From OLB11 sp044234005 (GTDB lineage: Bacteria > Bacteroidota > Bacteroidia > Chitinophagales > Chitinophagaceae), in the NCBI GenBank assembly GCA_044234005.1, contig JBIIJE010000002.1:6719-70718 (forward strand): a DNA stretch of 64,000 bases, in the 5' to 3' direction. The position numbers and the translations under genes were made by a program. Below are positions 17,788 through 26,556 of this stretch, piece after piece. Positions within the stretch are counted from its first letter, which is position 1, and each line of letters opens with the position of its first letter. The notes beneath the pieces were generated by a model. The model was given only the letters and a program-made list of their open reading frames with translations. It made no database searches and was not told the origin of the DNA.

Positions 17788-17824
17788 AAAAAAGGCTGAT
17801 AACTTAATTGCTATAGCCTTTTTT
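17788..17824 (-). terminator. Terminator between porV and ispF
   Basis: AAAAGGCT (17790-17797) pairs with AGCCTTTT (17815-17822) over a 17-nt loop, flanked by A and T runs on both sides, so it can work in either direction. It follows the porV stop on the minus strand. Confidence 0.7.
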
Positions 17825-17844
17825 AATATTGATAAATGACTTAT

Positions 17845-19125
17845 TTACTTGCTATCTTTTTTCTCTTTTCTTTCGTCTTTTTTCGCATCTTTTTTATCAT
17901 TTGAGCTACCACTATCCTTACCGTTTGGTAATAACATTTTGTTCAAATCTTGTACATCAAATACCAACGAGAATCGCAAAGTGTTAGACAAAGGATTACG
18001 ATTTACCCCTGCACCTGATGGTACTAGATATGCTAGGTTCAATGCGAACATGCTATATTTTACGCCAGCACCTAAGGTGAGAAAACGACGATCGCCTTTG
18101 TATCTATTTTCATAAAAGTATCCTGCACGTCCAAAAAATTGATTTTGATAAGAATACTCCAAACCAATACTTGTATTTATTTCTTGAAATTCTTCAGAAC
18201 CACCACCTGGCGCATCACCAAATGATTTGAAGATTCCACTTATTACACCGTCAGAGGTGTTGTAAATCTGGTTTCCGTTTGTGTCAAGTTGCGGCGTTGG
18301 GACTAATAATTTCGTAAAATCTACAGCAACCGTAATTTTATTAAACTCGTCAATATTGTAATCATATGCACCGCCAATACCTAATGTGGTGGGTAAAAAG
18401 TCACGACGTCCGCCTGAGTAGGAAATTTTGTTTCCTAAATTTCGTATAGTTCCTCCTAAACGAAATGCTGAGCTTTGACCTGTTTCAGTATTCTCTTTTA
18501 ACTTTTTAGTATAAAAAGCACCAAAATCAACAGCTCCTGCATTACCAGGCTTGTAATTGCCTTGCGTGTTCGCGGCTCCGTTCACGATGTTAGAATGAAT
18601 GAATTTGCCTGATAAACCGATTGAAAAATTCTCTGACAATTTGCGGCTATAACCTGCATCTATTGAAAATTCACGGGGCTTACCTGTTCCAGCAGGATTG
18701 GCAAAAATATCTGTATAATTCAAATCACCTAATGAAAAGTAACGCAACCCAATGCTTACAGCCTGATTCTTATTGTCTTTCTCACCAAATTTAGCGTAGC
18801 CAGCTAAGTAAACTAGTGAAATGTCGTTTACAATATCTCGTAACCACGGTGTATAGGACAATGAAACCCCTGCATCTTCTTCAGCCATCGCCAATTTGGA
18901 TTGATTCCAATATTGTGCATTTGCATCTGGAGAAATGGCAATTCCTACATCACCCATTCCCCCTGACCGAGCGTCTGGACTAATTGTCATAAAAGGAACA
19001 GCGGTTGTAATCGTATTGTATTGAGCTCCATTTTGTTGACCGCTTGCACTGGGTTGTGCAAAACTCTGCGTCGAAACAATTAATAAAAAAGCACCAATAG
19101 TCAAAAATCTGTTTTTTACAGTCAT
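17845..19125 (-). CDS. porV: T9SS outer-membrane protein PorV (LptO)
   Basis: 426-residue outer-membrane barrel of the FadL-like fold. Signal peptide to about residue 23 (STQSFAQ). The PorV signature follows: TAVPFMTISPDARSGGMGD, then DANAQYWNQSKLA. PorV shuttles type IX cargo from the translocon to the PorU attachment complex, which fits the porU gene 95 nt upstream. Odd point: after the predicted last strand (LRFSLVFDVQDL) there is a Lys/Asp/Glu-rich tail of about 24 residues (403-426), an unusual ending for an outer-membrane barrel. The start is the ATG at 19125, with an exact -7 element 66 nt upstream. Confidence 0.93.
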   Translation of the reverse strand: MTVKNRFLTIGAFLLIVSTQSFAQPSASGQQNGAQYNTITTAVPFMTISPDARSGGMGDVGIAISPDANAQYWNQSKLAMAEEDAGVSLSYTPWLRDIVNDISLVYLAGYAKFGEKDNKNQAVSIGLRYFSLGDLNYTDIFANPAGTGKPREFSIDAGYSRKLSENFSIGLSGKFIHSNIVNGAANTQGNYKPGNAGAVDFGAFYTKKLKENTETGQSSAFRLGGTIRNLGNKISYSGGRRDFLPTTLGIGGAYDYNIDEFNKITVAVDFTKLLVPTPQLDTNGNQIYNTSDGVISGIFKSFGDAPGGGSEEFQEINTSIGLEYSYQNQFFGRAGYFYENRYKGDRRFLTLGAGVKYSMFALNLAYLVPSGAGVNRNPLSNTLRFSLVFDVQDLNKMLLPNGKDSGSSNDKKDAKKDERKEKKDSK

Positions 19126-19190
19126 TTTGAGAACATTAATTTGTTGAAGTAAAAATATACTTAATACGCTTTTTTTTAGTTAGGGTGCCG

Positions 19191-19198
19191 CAAATATA
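19191..19198 (-). promoter_or_regulatory. -7 element of porV
   Basis: TATATTTG on the minus strand (exact TAnnTTTG followed by CGGC), just after the porU stop. It gives a leader of about 60 nt and suggests porV can be transcribed separately from porU. No clear -33 TTG. Confidence 0.42.
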
Positions 19199-19219
19199 AT
19201 TATTTATTGCAAAGTTCTA

Positions 19220-22200
19220 TTATAAAACCACTAATTTTTGCAATACACTCTCCGATAATCCCCTATCAGATTTTACGGCGAGTTTGTAAAAATAAACCCC
19301 TTTACCAATTTTATCGCCATATTCATCTCGTCCATCCCAATCAATCCCAGTTACTCGTGTACCAGGGGTATTCACACTCGTTCGAATTTGCTTTACAACC
19401 TTGCCTGTTATAGAATAAACTTGTATGGTTACGAATAAATTTTGATTTGGCAGGTTGTGTTCAAACATAAATTCTGTTTTGGTCGTAAATGGATTTGGAT
19501 AATTGTAAACATGCGACAATTTTGCATCGCTTGAACTAACCACTTCAAAATCGAGCATTACTTCTTTGGAATTATTCATTACATCCCAAGCTTTAATAGT
19601 CAAAGTATGTTTACCTTCTGTCAATCCGTTCAATGGAAATTTTACACTTCCAGACTGATAGCTATCCATATCAGCTTCAAAGAAATTATTTAACACATAA
19701 ATATTCTGCGTATTGTTATCCAAGATGGCGGTTATATCATGACCGATTGAGTTGCCTGTATAATTTATACCATTGTCGTCAAATAGTTTTAGCAATAAAA
19801 TTGAATTTGCGTTGACGATACCTCCATTTACAAATTTCTCATCATTTAAATAAGCCTTGATAGTTGGTCCTGCATTATCTTGAATACCTGTATTGCTGCT
19901 TCCTCCAATATAAATCTGATTACTGAAGCCATTGGCATCTTCTATTTGGTTTTCTGCATAGTAGCTAATTTTACCTAACGCGATTTGATAGTTAATATCC
20001 TTGGGCACCACGAAACTATAACTAAATTTTCCATTTTTTACGCTCGCTTTGCCTTTGTAGATCGCATTATTTTGAATTTCATATTCACGCTTGGGATTAT
20101 CGCTTCCATTGCCTAGCGTAGCTAGTTTGCGAGACTTATCGAATATAGTAGGATAAATAGTTCCGTTAAAATTATTCAACACAATACCCTGCTTATCCGT
20201 AATATGACCAGTGATGGTGTATTTTGCTTGAGCTTTTAAAGTATCTATTTGCACATTCACTGATTTGCCATTAACGCTATCTGTCACCACTCGATGTTTA
20301 GGAAAAGATAATGGCAATCCTGCATCGCCCAACAAGGCGAATTTTCTAAAATTAGCAGCAAAATTTTTACTTAAAGTTCCGGAATAAGTAAAATTTTTAG
20401 AAATGCGATAAGCATCACCCAAGGTTGGATACTCGCCATTTGACATGGGCTTAAAGCCATTTTTTATATAATCGCCATTCATAATTGCATTCTCAGTAGC
20501 AAAGACTAATTGAGTGGTAGTCATCATGGCAATAGCGCCTCCGTTAGGCTTTAAAAATAATAACTCACCGGCCGAAATTAACGCTGGATTATCAAAAGGA
20601 GCAAAATCACAAGTAGCTGTTATGAACAATGGAAGTTTAGTTTTATTGTTCAAACTATTGATATCATTCAAACTAAAAATACGCTCATCACACCAATTGG
20701 TTGGGCCACCATGTCCATTATAATTCATCAAAAAAGTTCCATTAAAAATTTGGGCCTTTAATGCGTTGTTAGCATCGGGCGATCGAGTTCCAGCCGGCGT
20801 AGACTGCTCAACAAAACCATCAAGATAAATTTTACTCACGTTGAAATTCGGCAATGAATCTCGAATAACATCTGCTAATTTTTCCGAACTATCCAAATGC
20901 CCTGCACCATCGCCGTCGTCGGCATTAAAAGTCATATTATTTTTCCAAGGACCAAATGAAGCTGGGCTATCATACAATATCACTTTGTTAACTACATCCG
21001 ATGCGCTACTTTGACTACTCACAGGCATTCTGCCAATACCAACATCCAACGTATTTACAATTCCGAACTCGTTAGGATTCTCAGAATCATCTAAAAAGCC
21101 AAAGAAATCGTCTGTGCAATAACCAGTAATTCTATCTTCACTCTCATCTGTTTCAGATACAGGAACGAAATTGGTGTTATTATTAATTCTATCTTTATAA
21201 TCATATGAGGCATCTCCAAAAAGTAGAATATCATGAGGAAGTTGATTGCTAGGTGCCCTATCATACAACATTTTTACATAATCACGTATTGCGCTAATAT
21301 CTTGTATACCAGATGAAAACTCGTTATAAATTTCAAGTGTGGATACAACTTTAGTTTTATAATTTCTTTTACTTGCGTGATGCGCCGCGAGACGGTTTGC
21401 TTCGCCTATGAAACTAGGATGAGCGATGACTAAATAATCAATGGGTGTATAATTATGCAAGTTTTGATTTTCTATAAGTCCTATTTTCAGAGGGATATTT
21501 ACCACACTTCCATCAAATGCAATAAAGCGATGTAAAATATTCGCATCTTGATTAAAATTTAATACGTTGCCATTAAGCGTTGTATTCATGCGTTGCGGCA
21601 GTAAAGGATTCGTAATGTCCCAAACTTCTGTGTTACTATTTACATTTTCGATGGTATAATTGGCAATTTGTGAAGCACCGAGCGAGTTCCAATCGGCAAA
21701 ATTCAAATACCCGTTAAATATTAATTTTCTACGCGCATTTACCTCAATAAAATCTATATAGCCTACTGCAGCCTCGCTTCCTTTGGAATAATTATAGGCA
21801 AGGCTTAAAGATGGGCTCGTAATAGTTGCATTCGTATTAGTTAACTTTGAAATAATGGTTGGAATCTGCCAATAAGCTCCATTGTTATAAGGTTCATATT
21901 GTATGGTCTGTATGACTTGCCCATTCGCTGAAATATTCATTCCAGAAATGCCGCTATAAGACCCGGCGGTGCCACTTCGCGTTGTTATTCTAACTGGCGA
22001 AGTGGTTTCAATATTTGGAAAATTAAAAGTAAATATCCGATTCAAGACACCTCCTAATCCGTTACTAAATTGAGTACCCCACCAAGTCTTACCAAATTTG
22101 CCAAGATTGACTGAATCCTTTTCATAAAATTGAAAATCATCAAAAGAAGTAACATTTACAGTACTTGTGCTCGGATTAGAACCTAATACAACACGTTTAC

Positions 22201-23035
22201 CTGGTCCCAAATCGAAATTTAGAAAATAACAACTTTGCTCGCTATATAAATGATAAAGGTGCGTAAATTTTTTATTGACAGAATCATTTATAGTTGCGTG
22301 TGGTGAGGTCGCGTAAAATAAAATGTAGTCATTTGTGTTCATTTGTCCATCCCCACCATCCACGACTTTAATCGCATTCTCAACCAAGTCATCAGCTCGT
22401 TCCACTGAATTGTCTTCTGATAACATAGCACCTCCGTTACCATACAAGCGAATGTTGGCGGGATTGATTGTGGCAAGTGAAACACCTAATTCATTTTGAA
22501 TATAATCACCAGTGATTTTATAAATACCTGTGGTATTCAACGCTATTTTATACCATTTGCCACTCGCTAAAACAGAACTTGTTGCGTAGGCTCGAGTTCC
22601 AGCTGTTTTATTGGCAGTGGCTTTGCCTTCGACAATCTTGTATTCAATACTTCTCAACTTTTCATAAGTACCATCTGCTTTCCGTATATACTGAGGAATG
22701 AATACATAAGCTAATGCTTGCTTTCTCTCCATACCCAGCTTAATCGAGGGTTGAAAAGTCGTTGGAAAATCTTGTTTTTTGAAGTCGAGCTTACTTTGAA
22801 TGGGCTCACTTGTAAAATTGGTAATTCGAACTTCGGGAATTGAATAAGTTTTTAAATAATGTTTTTCTACTTTATATAACTTAGTTGTATCAATCGTTTC
22901 ATCTGTATTTTGGATTACGGCTTTAATTGCAGTAGTATTGGCAACCTCATTCACTTTAAGTTGAGCGAATAGACTTGCAGAAAATTGCAAGTTGAAAGTG
23001 ATTAAGCAAAGAGAATATTTAACGATTGTATGCAT
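19220..23035 (-). CDS. porU: T9SS sortase PorU (C25 family peptidase)
   Basis: About 1271 residues from the ATG at 23035, which begins the signal peptide (YSLCLITFNLQFSASLFAQ); an in-frame GTG at 23074 adds 13 residues. The N-terminal half is a beta-rich prodomain. The gingipain-like C25 catalytic domain has the His motif NGHGGPTNWCDER and the nucleophile in ITATCDFAPF (Cys codon at 20609-20611). The C-terminus ends in a sorting-type domain (YNYPNPFTTKTEF ... DKIGKGVYFYKL). PorU removes C-terminal signals of T9SS cargo and joins them to anionic lipopolysaccharide. Neighbours porV and gldE fit this role. Confidence 0.95.
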   Translation of the reverse strand: MHTIVKYSLCLITFNLQFSASLFAQLKVNEVANTTAIKAVIQNTDETIDTTKLYKVEKHYLKTYSIPEVRITNFTSEPIQSKLDFKKQDFPTTFQPSIKLGMERKQALAYVFIPQYIRKADGTYEKLRSIEYKIVEGKATANKTAGTRAYATSSVLASGKWYKIALNTTGIYKITGDYIQNELGVSLATINPANIRLYGNGGAMLSEDNSVERADDLVENAIKVVDGGDGQMNTNDYILFYATSPHATINDSVNKKFTHLYHLYSEQSCYFLNFDLGPGKRVVLGSNPSTSTVNVTSFDDFQFYEKDSVNLGKFGKTWWGTQFSNGLGGVLNRIFTFNFPNIETTSPVRITTRSGTAGSYSGISGMNISANGQVIQTIQYEPYNNGAYWQIPTIISKLTNTNATITSPSLSLAYNYSKGSEAAVGYIDFIEVNARRKLIFNGYLNFADWNSLGASQIANYTIENVNSNTEVWDITNPLLPQRMNTTLNGNVLNFNQDANILHRFIAFDGSVVNIPLKIGLIENQNLHNYTPIDYLVIAHPSFIGEANRLAAHHASKRNYKTKVVSTLEIYNEFSSGIQDISAIRDYVKMLYDRAPSNQLPHDILLFGDASYDYKDRINNNTNFVPVSETDESEDRITGYCTDDFFGFLDDSENPNEFGIVNTLDVGIGRMPVSSQSSASDVVNKVILYDSPASFGPWKNNMTFNADDGDGAGHLDSSEKLADVIRDSLPNFNVSKIYLDGFVEQSTPAGTRSPDANNALKAQIFNGTFLMNYNGHGGPTNWCDERIFSLNDINSLNNKTKLPLFITATCDFAPFDNPALISAGELLFLKPNGGAIAMMTTTQLVFATENAIMNGDYIKNGFKPMSNGEYPTLGDAYRISKNFTYSGTLSKNFAANFRKFALLGDAGLPLSFPKHRVVTDSVNGKSVNVQIDTLKAQAKYTITGHITDKQGIVLNNFNGTIYPTIFDKSRKLATLGNGSDNPKREYEIQNNAIYKGKASVKNGKFSYSFVVPKDINYQIALGKISYYAENQIEDANGFSNQIYIGGSSNTGIQDNAGPTIKAYLNDEKFVNGGIVNANSILLLKLFDDNGINYTGNSIGHDITAILDNNTQNIYVLNNFFEADMDSYQSGSVKFPLNGLTEGKHTLTIKAWDVMNNSKEVMLDFEVVSSSDAKLSHVYNYPNPFTTKTEFMFEHNLPNQNLFVTIQVYSITGKVVKQIRTSVNTPGTRVTGIDWDGRDEYGDKIGKGVYFYKLAVKSDRGLSESVLQKLVVL

Positions 23036-23137
23036 ACCAAAACTTTCTTTCATTCGAAGATAACTTATAAACACAGGTTTGCCGAAGTTGAGTTTTAAAT
23101 TGTTAATTTATTAAACGCAAAAACAAACAAAATAGTA

Positions 23138-24514
23138 TTATTCTTCCCCTTTTATTTCTAGCGGTCGTATAGTAAGCTTTATTTTTTGAATGCGCCTTTG
23201 CTGCAATTCAATAACTTTAAAGTCAAATTCTTCAAAACTAATTGTTTCATTTTGAGAAGGAAACTTGCCAGCAATTTCTAATACCATACCTGCCAAAGAA
23301 TCGCTTTCGCCTCGCACTGTTTCAAACCTTTCTATCGGGACAATGATAACACGGCAAACATCATTGATAAGCGTTTTACCTTCGAAAATATAAGTCGTAT
23401 CGTTTAGCTTTTTGACAAATAATTCATCCTCATCAAATTCATCCTTTATTTCACCAATAATTTCCTCCATGATATCCTCAAGCGTAACAATACCAGAAGT
23501 GCCGCCAAATTCATCTACAACAACCGCCATATGACTTCGCTTCTGTTGAAATTCTTTGAGCAAATCTGCTATCAATTTTGTTTCATGTATAAAATAGGTA
23601 GGGCGAATTAGATTGTGCCAATTCGGGTGAGATTCATTTAAAAACGCGAGTAAATCCTTGGTATATAAAATACCTTTGACTTCATCAAGATTTTCATCAT
23701 AAACGGGTAGTCTCGAAAAACCAGACTCAATAACTTTATTTTTCGCTTGGTCAAAATCCCAATTATAGTCAAGCCCAATCACATCCATTCGAGTTCGCAT
23801 AATTTGCTTTACCGTAATTTCTCCAAACTTTAATATACCCTTGAAAATATTTACTTCTTCGGGCGATGCAGAATGCCCCACCGTGAGTGCAATCGCGTTC
23901 TCTACATCTTCGTGGCTAATATCACTCTTCTTTGATTTATTAGTTAAACGTCTTTCTATGAATGAAGTCGAGTTAACCAAAAAATTACTTAACGGGCTGA
24001 ATAATGTATCCAAAAACTTGATAAACGGAGCTGTAAATAAACTCAAACGCATATTATTCTGAGTTGCATATACTTTAGGCAATACTTCTCCAAAAAGAAC
24101 CAAGAAAAATGTAACGAGTACTACTTGTATAAATATGTTTACGACATTAAACCAAGCGGGGTCTAAATTTGGTAAGATACGATCTAGCTTTATCAAGCTG
24201 CTGAACAACAAATTGGTAGAAATAATTACACCAATACTTAAAAAATTGTTGCCAATTAATAGCGTTGCTAACAAACGCTTGGGCCGCTCAATCAACTTCA
24301 AAACACTTTGATAACTGCTTTCATCTTGTTGTTTGATGTAATTAATATCCTTTGCGGAAAGCGAAAAAAAAGCAACCTCGGAACCGGCAATGAGTGCTGT
24401 AAAAATAAGTTGGACTATAATAATAACTGCTAATACTATTTGTGTGTTTCCACTCATGTTTGTGTTGAGTAACACATTGAGTAAATGTGAAGTAAATGCC
24501 GAATCAGGGTCCAA
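23138..24514 (-). CDS. gldE: Gliding-motility-associated protein GldE (CNNM/CorC-type)
   Basis: 458-residue membrane protein. The start is the TTG at 24514: the conserved Bacteroidota N-terminus (MDPDS...) begins there and no ATG is in frame until 24457. Four hydrophobic segments of the CNNM (DUF21) domain lie at about 25-160, with the family signature ALIAGSEVAFFSLS. A CBS pair follows (about 235-355; MRTRMDVIGLDYN, VVVDEFGGTSGIVTLEDIMEEIIGEI) and then a CorC/HlyC domain. GldE is required for gliding and T9SS function in Flavobacterium, probably through an indirect envelope role. The ssb-mutY neighbourhood supports the call. Confidence 0.93.
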   Translation of the reverse strand: MDPDSAFTSHLLNVLLNTNMSGNTQIVLAVIIIVQLIFTALIAGSEVAFFSLSAKDINYIKQQDESSYQSVLKLIERPKRLLATLLIGNNFLSIGVIISTNLLFSSLIKLDRILPNLDPAWFNVVNIFIQVVLVTFFLVLFGEVLPKVYATQNNMRLSLFTAPFIKFLDTLFSPLSNFLVNSTSFIERRLTNKSKKSDISHEDVENAIALTVGHSASPEEVNIFKGILKFGEITVKQIMRTRMDVIGLDYNWDFDQAKNKVIESGFSRLPVYDENLDEVKGILYTKDLLAFLNESHPNWHNLIRPTYFIHETKLIADLLKEFQQKRSHMAVVVDEFGGTSGIVTLEDIMEEIIGEIKDEFDEDELFVKKLNDTTYIFEGKTLINDVCRVIIVPIERFETVRGESDSLAGMVLEIAGKFPSQNETISFEEFDFKVIELQQRRIQKIKLTIRPLEIKGEE

Positions 24515-24537
24515 GTGTATGTGATTTAGTTAAGAAT

Positions 24538-24570
24538 AAAACCTGTTATGCTAAGTGGATTTCAGGTTTT
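24538..24570 (-). promoter_or_regulatory. Leader hairpin (attenuator or ssb terminator) before gldE
   Basis: Perfect 8-bp inverted repeat (AAAACCTG 24538-24545, CAGGTTTT 24563-24570) with a 17-nt loop, followed on the minus strand by TTTTATTCTT. It lies between a strong gldE promoter match and the gldE start codon, so it would terminate or attenuate the gldE transcript as well as that of ssb. Confidence 0.5.
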
Positions 24571-24579
24571 GTTGCGCTG

Positions 24580-24609
24580 CAAATATATTTACAATATTTA
24601 AAATGGCAA
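24580..24609 (-). promoter_or_regulatory. Promoter of gldE inside the ssb 3' end
   Basis: Minus strand TTG, 19-nt spacer, TATATTTG: an exact match to the Bacteroidota vegetative promoter. The -33 TTG lies within the last codons of ssb. Predicted start near 24574. Confidence 0.62.
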
Positions 24610-25023
24610 TTCATTTGATAAATGATTTGGATCATCAGGCATTAAATCTGCCAAATCATCATGCAAGACCTCACTATCTTTACGCGAATCGCTTCGCTTA
24701 TCTAACATTACCAGGTTACTTGCGACAATTTCAGTTTGATAACGCCTTATTTTGTCTTTATCTTCCCAAGATCTTGTCCTGAGGCTTCCCTCAATGTGAA
24801 CAAGACTGCCTTTATGTAAGCATTTCGCGGCCAACTCCGCTAAGCCTCGCCATAAAACAATATGATGCCATTCAGTTTGCGGAATGGATACACCATTTTT
24901 ATCTTTGGTTTTCTCAGTAGTTGCCAGTGGAAATTTTGCTACAGGAATATTGCCTTCTAAATATATAATTTCCGGATCTTTACCCAAATTTCCAATTAAA
25001 AATACATGATTTACGCCTCGCAT
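24598..25023 (-). CDS. ssb: Single-stranded DNA-binding protein
   Basis: 141-residue OB-fold protein. Motifs MRGVNHVFLIGNLGKDPEI, WHHIVLWRGLAELAAKCLHKGSLVHIEGSLRTRSW are diagnostic, and the acidic tail ends NELPF, the partner-binding tip (usually DDLPF or DDIPF). It coats single-stranded DNA during replication and repair. Followed by gldE and preceded by mutY, a gene order conserved in Bacteroidota. Slightly short linker but complete. Confidence 0.95.
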   Translation of the reverse strand: MRGVNHVFLIGNLGKDPEIIYLEGNIPVAKFPLATTEKTKDKNGVSIPQTEWHHIVLWRGLAELAAKCLHKGSLVHIEGSLRTRSWEDKDKIRRYQTEIVASNLVMLDKRSDSRKDSEVLHDDLADLMPDDPNHLSNELPF

Positions 25024-25062
25024 ACAAGTGGGTTTATAAAGTATTATAAAGATTAATCAACA

Positions 25063-26109
25063 CTAAAGATAATTGAATTTTTCAAAAAAGGAAATCATAA
25101 TTCGTGGAAATCCTATTTGCTTAATATCTTTTTTGAGCACCTTGATGACCCCCTGTGGCAATTTTTTTGGCGATTTGTCCAAGCGTATATCGTAAAACTT
25201 AGCTTCAATTTTTTGATGAGTAAGTAGTTGTTGCAATAAAATGGGCTTAGGCAATTTTTCCTTTAATTCCCATTCGAATATGTCGCTTAACTTAATTGGA
25301 GTTTCTTTCTCCAACATATAAAACGTGTAAAGTCCTTTCCAAATATCACTTGCGTTGCGCTGTATCAGATAAAAATGCCTCGCATCTTGAATGGCAAGAA
25401 AATGAAAATAACGTGGTTTTATAATTAGCTTGGCTTTCTTTAGTGGGAAATTATTGATCGTTTCGGTTGCATGGGCTTTACATATCGTGACAAGTGGACA
25501 TTCGGTGCATTTGGGACTTTGGGGCAAACAAATAGTGGCCCCTAAATCCATCATTGCTTGGTTAAATAAATCTGGCTTGCGAACATCGAGAACTTCTTGG
25601 GCAAGTTCTTGAAATTTTCTTTTACCAGCACTTGTATAAAAATTATCCCCTATACAGAACAATCTACTCAATACTCGTACAACATTACCATCTACAACAG
25701 CATAAGGCAATTTAAAGGCGAATGAAGCAATTGCGGCAGCAGTATAATCACCTATTCCTTTCAAATTTCTGATCTTGATATATTCATTTGGGAAGTTACC
25801 TTGGTAGTTTTTAGAAACGTTTTTTGCAGTTTCATGCAAATTTCTACATCGGTTATAATAGCCTAATCCTTGCCAATCTCTAAGGAGCTCAGTTTCACTA
25901 GCATTGGCTAAATGATTTATATTGGGATAATTCTTAATAAATTTTTCATAATACGAAATCCCTTGATTTACGCGAGTTTGCTGCAATATTATCTCACTCA
26001 ACCATATTTTATAAGGGTCATCTATACCTTTCCAAGGCATAATTCTGTTGTTTACATTGGCATGCCAATGCATTAAATTCTTGGTAATCAAATCTTTGGT
26101 TCGCTTCAA
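25063..26109 (-). CDS. mutY: A/G-specific adenine glycosylase MutY
   Basis: 348-residue base excision repair enzyme removing adenine opposite 8-oxoguanine. The catalytic Glu is in IWLSEIILQQTRV (about 33-45). The helix-hairpin-helix runs LKGIGDYTAAAIA, followed by VVDGNVVRV with the second catalytic acid. The 4Fe-4S ligands show C-x6-C-x2-C-x5-C (CLPQSPKCTECPLVTIC). A C-terminal NUDIX-like domain completes it. Start: the TTG at 26109, because the next ATG (26073) would cut into the conserved N-terminal helix. Confidence 0.94.
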   Translation of the reverse strand: MKRTKDLITKNLMHWHANVNNRIMPWKGIDDPYKIWLSEIILQQTRVNQGISYYEKFIKNYPNINHLANASETELLRDWQGLGYYNRCRNLHETAKNVSKNYQGNFPNEYIKIRNLKGIGDYTAAAIASFAFKLPYAVVDGNVVRVLSRLFCIGDNFYTSAGKRKFQELAQEVLDVRKPDLFNQAMMDLGATICLPQSPKCTECPLVTICKAHATETINNFPLKKAKLIIKPRYFHFLAIQDARHFYLIQRNASDIWKGLYTFYMLEKETPIKLSDIFEWELKEKLPKPILLQQLLTHQKIEAKFYDIRLDKSPKKLPQGVIKVLKKDIKQIGFPRIMISFFEKFNYL

Positions 26110-26159
26110 AGGATTAGGAATTGGATAACTATAAGAATTAGTTATACTGAATTTTTATA

Positions 26160-26167
26160 TAAATTTG
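26160..26167 (+). promoter_or_regulatory. -7 element upstream of the IHF-like gene
   Basis: TAAATTTG, exact TAnnTTTG, 43 nt before the ATG. The -33 region shows only a weak TTA. Confidence 0.42.
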
Positions 26168-26209
26168 TTATCAAAATTACATAAAACACAAACATAAATT
26201 ATTAAAAAC

Positions 26210-26521
26210 ATGAAAAAAGCAGATCTCATTTCGCTAATTTCAGAGCAAACAGGAGTACCAAAAGTTGACGTTTTGGTATCCCTTGAGAGCTTTTTTACGA
26301 ATGTAAAGAAAACCATTTCCACAGGAGAAAATATCTATATCCGAGGATTTGGTAGTCTCATAATCAAAAAGCGTGCCGCAAAAATTGGACGAAATATCAA
26401 AAAAAATACCTCCGTATTTATCCCCGAACACTTCATTCCAGTTTTCAAGCCAGCCAAAGAATTTACGGATGAGGTAAAAAAATTAAGCAAGGCTCAAGTA
26501 GAAGGTTTTCAAGAAGAATAG
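26210..26521 (+). CDS. HU/IHF family DNA-binding protein
   Basis: 103-residue histone-like protein of the IHF-like subgroup: MKKADLISLISEQTGVPKVD start, ENIYIRGFGSLIIKKRAAKIGRN core (about 41-64). The arm region (KKNTSVFIPEHFIPVFKP) differs from canonical HU, with IPEHFIPVFKP replacing the usual IPA-x-VPxFxAG block. It probably bends DNA at more specific sites than the HU at 8622. It heads a plus-strand run with the TPR, Cox24-like and rng genes, divergent from mutY. Confidence 0.9.
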   Translation: MKKADLISLISEQTGVPKVDVLVSLESFFTNVKKTISTGENIYIRGFGSLIIKKRAAKIGRNIKKNTSVFIPEHFIPVFKPAKEFTDEVKKLSKAQVEGFQEE

Positions 26522-26542
26522 CTGATTTCTAAGCAATAGCAC

Positions 26543-26550
26543 TATATTTG
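26543..26550 (+). promoter_or_regulatory. -7 element overlapping the TPR gene start
   Basis: TATATTTG, exact TAnnTTTG. If used, transcription would begin near 26557, which rules out the TTG at 26548 as start codon on this transcript and favours the TTG at 26557. Confidence 0.35.
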
Positions 26551-26556
26551 CATGCT

